Positions 58,573-64,000 of a DNA stretch of 64,000 nt are shown here, one piece after another. The first letter of the stretch is position 1. Each line of letters starts with the position of its first letter. The stretch lies in NCBI GenBank assembly GCA_934630495.1, contig CAKTVW010000002.1:1-64000 (forward strand), in the 5' to 3' direction. A program made the translations under genes and the position numbers. The notes below the pieces were generated by a model, which saw nothing but the letters and a program-made list of their open reading frames with translations, did not search any database and was not told where the DNA came from. Source of the DNA: an uncultured Oscillospiraceae bacterium. Its GTDB lineage: Bacteria; Bacillota; Clostridia; Oscillospirales; Oscillospiraceae.

Positions 58573-59751
58573 ATGTTTCAAGATGTATTGGTAGTATCGG
58601 CGGTCCGTACTGCCGTAGGCAGCTTCGGCGGTTCGCTGAAGGAGCTGGACACGGCGAAGCTCGGCGAGATCGCGATCCGCGCGGCAATCGAGCGTGCGGG
58701 AATTGACCCGACATGCGTGGAGGAAACGGTCCTCGGCTGTGTCGGGCAGTACGGCCTGAACGGCTTTTTGGCGCGTATCGCGTCGCTGAACGCCGGATGC
58801 TCGATCAACAGCAGTGCGCAGACCGTCAACCGCCTGTGTGCCTCCGGCCTGCAGGCCATCGTGACCGGCGCTACGGCGATCGACCACGGCGACATGCAGA
58901 TCGTGGTGGCGGGCGGCGCGGAAAGCATGAGCAATTTCCCGTATTGCTCCTATCAGACGCGATTTGGCGCACGAATGGGCGACATCGTCATGAAGGATGC
59001 CCTGACGACGGCGCTTGCCGAACCGTTTACGGGGACACACATTGCCATGACGGCGGAAAACATCGCCGAAAAATACGGTTTTACCCGCCAAGAGGTCGAT
59101 GCCTACGCGCTGGAGAGCCAGCGCAGAGCCGCTGCAGCCATTGCAGCGGGAAAATTCCGCGAGGAGATCGTCCCCGTCGAGGTAAAGCTCAAGAAGGAAA
59201 CGCGGGTCTTTGACACGGACGAGCATCCGCGTGATACTTCTATGGAAAAGCTGGGCAGGCTGAAGCCGCTGTTCAAGAAGGACGGTCTGGTCACGGCCGG
59301 AAACGCCTCCGGCGTCAATGATGCGGCGGCAGCGGTGGTGCTGATGAATGCCGCTTCGGCGGAAAAGCTGGGATGTAAGCCGATCGCCCGAGTGGTAGAC
59401 TATGCGCTTGCGGGCGTGGACCCCAATTACATGGGGCTTGGCCCAATCGATGCGACGAGAAAGCTCTTCGACCGCACGGGGCTGACGGCTTCGGACATCG
59501 ATCTGTTCGAGCTGAACGAGGCGTTTGCCTCGCAGGCCATGGCGTGCATTCGGGAACTGGGACTGGACCCGGCAAAGGTCAACGTCAACGGCAGCGGCAT
59601 TTCTCTCGGACATCCGATCGGTGCGACGGGTGCGTTAATCTCCGTCAAGCTGTTCTACGAAATGAAGCGCATCGGCGCAAAATACGGTGTGGCATCGCTG
59701 TGCATCGGCGGCGGACAGGGCCTGTCCGTGCTGTATGAAAATCTGGCATAA
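58573..59751 (+). CDS. Acetyl-CoA acetyltransferase (thiolase)
   Basis: 392-residue thiolase with a complete active site: nucleophilic Cys in NRLCASGLQA, His in GHPIGATGALI, and the second Cys in LCIGGGQG; NEAFA is present. The enzyme cleaves beta-keto-acyl-CoA to acetyl-CoA plus a shortened acyl-CoA, or condenses two acetyl-CoA. The frame is open upstream into the previous gene, but AAGGAG and the ATG at 58573 give the normal N-terminus. Product of the BKACE reaction could feed into it if a CoA transferase is encoded elsewhere; none is in this operon. Confidence 0.93.
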   Translation: MFQDVLVVSAVRTAVGSFGGSLKELDTAKLGEIAIRAAIERAGIDPTCVEETVLGCVGQYGLNGFLARIASLNAGCSINSSAQTVNRLCASGLQAIVTGATAIDHGDMQIVVAGGAESMSNFPYCSYQTRFGARMGDIVMKDALTTALAEPFTGTHIAMTAENIAEKYGFTRQEVDAYALESQRRAAAAIAAGKFREEIVPVEVKLKKETRVFDTDEHPRDTSMEKLGRLKPLFKKDGLVTAGNASGVNDAAAAVVLMNAASAEKLGCKPIARVVDYALAGVDPNYMGLGPIDATRKLFDRTGLTASDIDLFELNEAFASQAMACIRELGLDPAKVNVNGSGISLGHPIGATGALISVKLFYEMKRIGAKYGVASLCIGGGQGLSVLYENLA

Positions 59752-59765
59752 GGACGGACGATAAG

Positions 59766-61199
59766 ATGGAAGAAAACCGTAGCCTGCGGCAGCTTCTTGC
59801 GCAGCTTCCCGCTTACGACGTGAGCGAAGTGGAGAAAGCATACCGTGCCGCGCTGGAGCGCGACGACGCGAAGATCATTGTGCTTGACGACGACCCGACG
59901 GGCGTGCAGACTGTGCATGACGTCTACGTCTATACCGACTGGAAAACGGAGACGCTCTGCGAGGCGTTCGGCGACGGCGGCAAGCTGTCCTTTATCCTGA
60001 CCAACAGCCGGGGATTGACCGAAGCACAGACACGGCAGGCACACCGCGAAATTGCCGAAGCGATCTTTCATGCGGCGCGGGAGAGCGGGCGTGAGGTCGC
60101 CGTAATCAGCCGAAGCGATTCGACGCTTCGCGGACACTACCCGCTGGAAACGCTGACCCTTCGCGAAACGCTGGAGGCCCTTGGAGCGCCGCCCTTTGAC
60201 GGGGAGATCCTCCTGCCGTTTTTTGAGGAGGGCGGGCGCTATACCGCCGAAAACGTTCATTACGTCGCGTTCGGCGACTGCCTAGTCCCGGCGGCCGGGA
60301 CGGAATTTGCCCACGACCGCACCTTTGGTTACCGAAATTCAAATCTTTGCCGCTGGATCGAGGAGAAAACCGACGGAATGTATCCGGCGGAGCGTGTGCA
60401 GACGGTTTCCCTGCGGGAGCTTCGTGCAACGGACTATGCCGGGATCGAGCGGAAGCTGTGCGGCCTGACCGATTTCGGAAAGCTGGTCGTCAATGCGGTC
60501 AGCGAGGAGGATGTTAAGGTATTCGTTACGGCACTCTTTGCGGCGCTGAAAAAGGGAAAACACTTCCTTTACCGCAGCGCGGCGGCACTGGCGAAGGTCA
60601 TGGGCGGCATCGATTCGCGCCCGCTGCTGAGCCGGGAGGAGCTGGTAAATACGGAAAACCGCAACGGCGGCCTCATTGTCGTCGGTTCGCACGTCAATAA
60701 AACCACGGCGCAGCTTGCGGCTCTCCGGGAAAAGCACGATATTGCGTTTATCGAGATCAATCAGCATCTTGCGCTCGACGAGACCGCGTTTGCCGCAGAA
60801 ATGGACAGAGTGATCGCCGAAGCGGAGAGAAACATCCGAAACGGCGTGACCTGCGCCGTTTATACCCGACGGGAACGCTTTGACCTGAACAACGGCAGCA
60901 AGGAGGACGAGCTTCGCCTTGCCGTGCGGATCTCCGATGCGGTGACCTCTGTCGTTTCACGCTTGTCGGTACGGCCGAATTTTATCATCGCCAAGGGTGG
61001 CATTACCTCCAGCGAGATCGGCACCGCGGCGCTCCGCTGCCGAAGAGCGCGCGTTATGGGACAGATCCTCAAGGGGATCCCCGTCTGGGAAACAGGCGAG
61101 GAAAGTCTGTTCCCGCACATGCCCTATGTGATATTCCCCGGCAATGTCGGCAGCGAGACGGCTCTGTGCGAGGCCGTTGAAAAGATGCGGCCGGAATAA
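59766..61199 (+). CDS. DUF1537-type four-carbon acid sugar kinase
   Basis: 477-residue kinase of the OtnK/DtnK family, which phosphorylates four-carbon sugar acids such as D-threonate and erythronates. The N-terminal domain has VLDDDPTGVQTVHD and SRSDSTLRGHYPLE, both family hallmarks for substrate binding; the C-terminal domain has GSHVNKTTAQ, KGGITSSEIGTAAL and FPGNVGSETAL for ATP binding. The usual partners PdxA2, OtnC aldolase or OtnI isomerase are not found in this operon, so the product must be processed differently. Confidence 0.9.
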   Translation: MEENRSLRQLLAQLPAYDVSEVEKAYRAALERDDAKIIVLDDDPTGVQTVHDVYVYTDWKTETLCEAFGDGGKLSFILTNSRGLTEAQTRQAHREIAEAIFHAARESGREVAVISRSDSTLRGHYPLETLTLRETLEALGAPPFDGEILLPFFEEGGRYTAENVHYVAFGDCLVPAAGTEFAHDRTFGYRNSNLCRWIEEKTDGMYPAERVQTVSLRELRATDYAGIERKLCGLTDFGKLVVNAVSEEDVKVFVTALFAALKKGKHFLYRSAAALAKVMGGIDSRPLLSREELVNTENRNGGLIVVGSHVNKTTAQLAALREKHDIAFIEINQHLALDETAFAAEMDRVIAEAERNIRNGVTCAVYTRRERFDLNNGSKEDELRLAVRISDAVTSVVSRLSVRPNFIIAKGGITSSEIGTAALRCRRARVMGQILKGIPVWETGEESLFPHMPYVIFPGNVGSETALCEAVEKMRPE

Positions 61200-61237
61200 G
61201 GCCGGAAAGACATCAAAGTTATGGAGGTGTTTGCTGC

Positions 61238-61978
61238 ATGGATAAGAAAAAACTTTGCGCGGTCGTTACCGGCGGTGCGCGCGGCATCGGAGCGGCGATC
61301 GTCGAGCGCTTGGCCAAGGACGGCTTCGGCCGTGTGGTCTTAGTGGATCTGGATCTTGCTGCCGCAAGCGAAGCGGCGGAAAAAATCGATCCCGAGGGGA
61401 CGACGGTGCATCCGTATGCCTGCAACGTCGGCAACGCCGCGCAGGTTTCAGAGACGTTTGAAAGAATCGTTCGGGAATGCGGGCCGATCGCCGTCCTGGT
61501 CAACAACGCGGGCATTACGCGCGACGCAATGTTCCACAAAATGACCGAATCACAGTGGGAATCCGTTCTGAACGTCAATTTGAACGGAATGTTCAACACA
61601 TGCCGTGCCGTGATCGGACCGATGCGGACGCACCGTTACGGCAAGATCGTCAATGTTGCCTCCGTTTCCGCCTTCGGAAATGTCGGGCAGACCAACTACG
61701 GAGCGGCCAAGGCAGGCGTGATCGGTTTTACCAAGTGTTTGGCACGCGAAAGCGCAAGAAACAACATTACCGTTAATGCCGTTGCGCCCAGCTATGTCAA
61801 CACCGAGATGCTCCGTGCCGTTCCTGAGGAAACGATGCAGCGGTTTCTGGATGCGATCCCGGCGCATCGGCTTGCCGAACCTTCCGAAATCGCGTCGGTC
61901 GTGTCGTTCCTCTGCGGAGACGATTCCAGCTTCGTCAACGGCGAATGCATCGTCGTTTCCGGCGGCTCATATATGTAG
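61238..61978 (+). CDS. Short-chain dehydrogenase/reductase (FabG-like)
   Basis: 246-residue NAD(P)-dependent SDR. Cofactor motif GGARGIGAAI, NNAG at about residue 87, catalytic Ser in VNVASVSAFGN and Tyr-x3-Lys in YGAAKAG are complete; the C-terminus SSFVNGECIVVSGGSYM is typical. An Asp after the second strand (LVDLDL) favours NAD(H). It could oxidise a hydroxy acid to the beta-keto acid cleaved by the BKACE protein. Last gene of the operon; GGAGGTG precedes the ATG. Confidence 0.92.
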   Translation: MDKKKLCAVVTGGARGIGAAIVERLAKDGFGRVVLVDLDLAAASEAAEKIDPEGTTVHPYACNVGNAAQVSETFERIVRECGPIAVLVNNAGITRDAMFHKMTESQWESVLNVNLNGMFNTCRAVIGPMRTHRYGKIVNVASVSAFGNVGQTNYGAAKAGVIGFTKCLARESARNNITVNAVAPSYVNTEMLRAVPEETMQRFLDAIPAHRLAEPSEIASVVSFLCGDDSSFVNGECIVVSGGSYM

Positions 61979-62030
61979 CAATAGTATTTGATCGTTTCTT
62001 GTAGTTCCTGTTCCTTTCTATCCCTGACGG

Positions 62031-62082
62031 GGCCGTCGGCGGACGAGGTGAAGCACACCGCGTCTGTCGGCGGCCTTGTCGT
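62031..62082 (+). terminator. Terminator of the catabolic operon
   Basis: GGCCGTCGGCGGAC pairs over all 14 positions (with G-T pairs) with GTCTGTCGGCGGCC at 62062-62075, followed by TTGTCGTTT. The stretch 62083-62247 shows nothing I can support. Confidence 0.6.
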
Positions 62083-62247
62083 TTGCTGCGGACGCACGGA
62101 CAAAAATGGATATCGAATGAATACGAGATTTTGCAAAAAGCTTGAAAATACGGCCGCTTTATTTCGGGCATGGCGAAATATCGGGGAAATCGGACAAAAC
62201 AAAATTGAAAATCTTCCATTTTTCTAAAAAAACAGTTTGTTTGCCGC

Positions 62248-62276
62248 TTGTATATTTTTTGTGGGTGTGTTATGAT
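62248..62276 (+). promoter_or_regulatory. Promoter of the large structured RNA
   Basis: TTGTAT-N17-TATGAT. Start is predicted at about 62283, precisely where the terminal helix of the RNA begins. Confidence 0.7.
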
Positions 62277-62282
62277 ACGAAC

Positions 62283-62893
62283 GGTGGCGCTGTATCCTAG
62301 TCAAAGCGTACCGGTATCGAAGAAGGGCCTAAAAATCCTTTTAAGGGCATATCGATGAAGTCCCTGGTGCTTGCTTTTTTCGCCCAGATTAGGGTGGGTG
62401 CTGGGGGTTAAGGTTTTCGGGCGAGGTGTAATGGCATATACCGACCGACCCGGATTCCGTGGAGACCTGTTCTTGTGCGACAGCCGTCCAGTATTCTTTT
62501 GTGTACCCGGACTGCGTACGAAACAGGATTGAACCTGCATCGCGGTGCACAGAATCGTGTGCTGTGTGCAGCGTAGCCTGCCTTGCGTGGGCATGTCGGG
62601 ATAGGGGAGCGAAGCGCCTGCGACCGTGGCCGCGGACGACGGCGATATTGCCCCTTGAAACCATGTCTGCAAAAGAGGATAGAACCGGTGCGCGATGTTG
62701 TGGAAATCACCTAGGCTGTCTTTCCCCAAGGGCAGATAATGGATTGCAGTGCGGACTAAGTGGCAATCGGGTACCGGAACCGGCGACGCTCCGGCTAGGC
62801 TTTAATCGGAAACGGCCTTTCGGCGACGACAGGCAGCCAACGGGGAAATCCAACCCGACCTAAGCCGCAAGATTTACTTTATCTGCCGCCACC
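62283..62893 (+). ncRNA. Large structured non-coding RNA, probable OLE RNA
   Basis: A non-coding stretch of about 611 nt. GGTGGCG at 62283-62289 pairs with CGCCACC at 62887-62893, closing the element, and TTTTGTTTT follows. Inside are many local hairpins: TTCGCCC at 62379 with GGGCGAG at 62419, CAGG-ATTGAA-CCTG, GCACA/TGTGC, GATTGC...GCAATC, CGGAAACG with a GNRA loop, CGGG...CCCG and a CCTAAG box near 62858. No frame on either strand looks like a protein. Known families near this size are OLE (about 610 nt), ROOL and GOLLD; OLE is favoured because its gene normally lies just upstream of the membrane protein OapA, and a small polytopic protein follows here. OLE forms a membrane-bound ribonucleoprotein linked to magnesium, cold and alcohol stress. 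Identity is from memory of size and context, not from alignment. Confidence 0.6.
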
Positions 62894-62897
62894 TTTT

Positions 62898-63388
62898 GTT
62901 TTACGGAATCTCCGGATCGCTTCGGCACACATCCGGCTTGCTGCTTTTCCGCCGGTCCGCCCAAAAGCCGCTTGAAATACACAGAGTATTCCTGCGCGTC
63001 TTATTGAACGGACCGACAAAAAATCAGACTGCGCCGTCTGCGCACCGAATCGACCCTCCGCTTCCTTTGTTTTACGGAATCTCCGGATCGCTTCGGCAGG
63101 CGTCCGGCCTGCTGCATTCCCGCCGGACAGCCCAAAAGCCGCTTGAAATACACAGAGTATTTCTGCGCGTCTTATTGAACGGACCGACAAAAAATCAGAC
63201 TGCGCCGTCTGCGCACCGAATCGACCCTCCGCTTCCTTTGTTTTACGGAATCTCCGGATCGCTTCGGCAGGCGTCCGGCCTGCTGCATTCCCGCCGGACA
63301 GCCCAAAAGCCGCTTGAAATACACAAAGTATTCCTGCGCGTCTTACTGAGCTGGTCGGCACACATCCGGCTTGCTGCTTTCCCGGCGG
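62898..63388. repeat. 171-bp tandem repeat, about 2.7 copies
   Basis: Units begin at 62898, 63069 and 63240 with GTTTTACGGAATCTCCGG. Copies 2 and 3 are nearly identical, copy 1 is diverged around TCGGCACACATCCGG, and that variant segment returns at 63355 at the end of copy 3, so the array is a mosaic. The period is exactly 57 codons and the minus strand stays open, but no ribosome site supports translation. At 63406-63435 ATATCAGACCC occurs twice more. Confidence 0.85.
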
Positions 63389-63489
63389 CCCCGAAGTTAA
63401 ACCATATCAGACCCTTTGAACTATATCAGACCCCGCGCCGCGGTGGGAAGCTCCGCAGACGGCGCGATCACGGTACACGGAGGAACAAC

Positions 63490-64000
63490 GTGCCAAACAA
63501 CAAAGACGAAACGCCCCGAAGTAAGGGCAAAAAGACAAAAAAACACAGTAATGTACGCTGGATCGTGACGATTTTCTTCGTTACGGTCGTGATTTCCTCG
63601 ACAATCTCCTTTCTTTCCTCCACGATCATGGAGGACGCCGGACTTGTCGAGGCATTTATTGTCCTGCTGCTGATCGTGCTGCTGGGCATCGTATTTGATA
63701 TTATCGGCGTGGCGGTAATGTCCGCCGACGAAAAGCCGTTTCATTCCATGGCGTCGAAACGGGTGCCCGGCGCGTCGGAGGCGCTCAAGCTGCTGCGCAA
63801 TGCGGAAAAGGTTTCAAACTTCTGCAACGACGTGGTGGGAGATATCTGCGGCGTTGTTTCCGGCTCGGCGTCGGCGGTCATCGCGGTCAAGGCGTTCACA
63901 AATCTCAATTCCGAGACGATCCCGCAGCTTATCATGTCGGCGCTGGTCGCGGGCGTGACCATTGCGGGCAAGGCCTGCGGCAAGTCGCTGGCCATGACCA
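63490..64000 (+). CDS. Small polytopic membrane protein, probable OapA (cut by window end)
   Basis: 170 residues are visible and the frame is still open at the window edge. A Lys-rich N-terminus (about 1-22) precedes four predicted membrane helices: about 24-46 (WIVTIFFVTVVISSTISF), 52-78 (AFIVLLLIVLLGIVFDIIG), 115-135 and 145-168. The cytoplasmic loop ADEKPFHSMASKR...LLRNAEKVSNFCNDVVGD is the conserved feature I recall from Firmicutes proteins encoded next to OLE RNA. The expected RxxxD motif is not obvious. Start is GTG at 63490 with GGAGGA 5 nt upstream. If correct, it is the OLE-binding membrane partner; a CorB-like transporter remnant is the alternative. Confidence 0.6.
   Translation, partial: MPNNKDETPRSKGKKTKKHSNVRWIVTIFFVTVVISSTISFLSSTIMEDAGLVEAFIVLLLIVLLGIVFDIIGVAVMSADEKPFHSMASKRVPGASEALKLLRNAEKVSNFCNDVVGDICGVVSGSASAVIAVKAFTNLNSETIPQLIMSALVAGVTIAGKACGKSLAMT

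Noticed and set aside
62500..62560. tRNA-like T-arm (GGTTCAATCC on the minus strand) inside the large RNA
   Set aside because: It is part of a local hairpin; no D-arm, anticodon arm or acceptor stem can be assembled around it.
62283..62893. RNase P RNA, tmRNA or group I/II intron
   Set aside because: None of the conserved cores I know for these RNAs is visible, and the length and end pairing fit an ornate large RNA better.
62879..63361. Minus-strand frame encoding a 57-residue repeat
   Set aside because: It arises because the DNA repeat is 171 bp, a multiple of three; no start with a ribosome site, no known fold, and it runs into the structured RNA.
62898..63388. CRISPR array
   Set aside because: The repeat unit is 171 bp, contiguous, with no unique spacers and no cas genes nearby.

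Overview
The window reads as a chromosomal segment of a moderately GC-rich (my estimate is high 50s percent) low-GC-lineage relative: an anaerobic Clostridia member, most plausibly an Oscillospiraceae-type gut bacterium. The support is a Firmicutes-style rpoB-rpoC pair, a T-box leader before thrS, AGGAGG ribosome sites with sigma-A promoters, an anaerobic ribonucleotide reductase activase, a 3D-domain cell-wall protein next to ksgA, BMP-type nucleoside transport and lipoprotein binding proteins. No phage, transposase or CRISPR array is seen.

Layout. 0.1-11.8 kb is a nucleoside salvage island: a DeoR regulator and nucleoside hydrolase diverge from a long operon holding a BMP binding protein, its ABC transporter, two double-domain deoxyribosyltransferase-like proteins, two purine nucleoside phosphorylases and two LOG-like proteins. 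12.1-19.9 kb is rpoB-rpoC with its own strong promoter and triple terminators. 20-27 kb holds a YibE/F membrane protein and a 1726-residue secreted PHP-hydrolase with S-layer anchor. 27.1-30.2 kb is a hairpin-rich spacer followed by a zinc-sensing ArsR, a free HMA protein and a P1B-ATPase. 30.2-34.4 kb (minus) has a YdcF protein, an M42 peptidase and T-box-controlled thrS. 34.6-43.1 kb (plus) is housekeeping: 3D-domain protein, ksgA, YjjG, PAP2 phosphatase, hydrolase, nrdG, dut, YgiQ. 43.3-49.5 kb is mostly minus-strand small operons (cupin, DinB-like, 5-formyl-THF cyclo-ligase, pepF, bactofilin-like protein with its regulator) and a plus-strand lipid kinase.

49.6-62.1 kb is a catabolic island: a FadR-type regulator diverges from a ten-gene operon that joins a UlaG-like lactonase, a beta-keto acid cleavage enzyme, a complete ribose-type ABC importer, a second metallo-beta-lactamase-fold enzyme, a thiolase, a DUF1537 acid-sugar kinase and an SDR dehydrogenase. 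Matching palindromic operators lie in the divergent spacer. The combination looks like an undescribed route for a sugar acid or keto acid, but the substrate cannot be read from the sequence.

62.2-64 kb is the most striking part. A sigma-A promoter fires exactly at the 5' strand of a terminal helix whose 3' strand lies about 600 nt downstream, bounding a roughly 611-nt non-coding element full of hairpins. It is followed by a 171-bp tandem repeat and then by a small multi-pass membrane protein cut by the window end. Size, structure and neighbour match the OLE RNA / OapA ribonucleoprotein system, which I propose but cannot prove without a covariance-model search.
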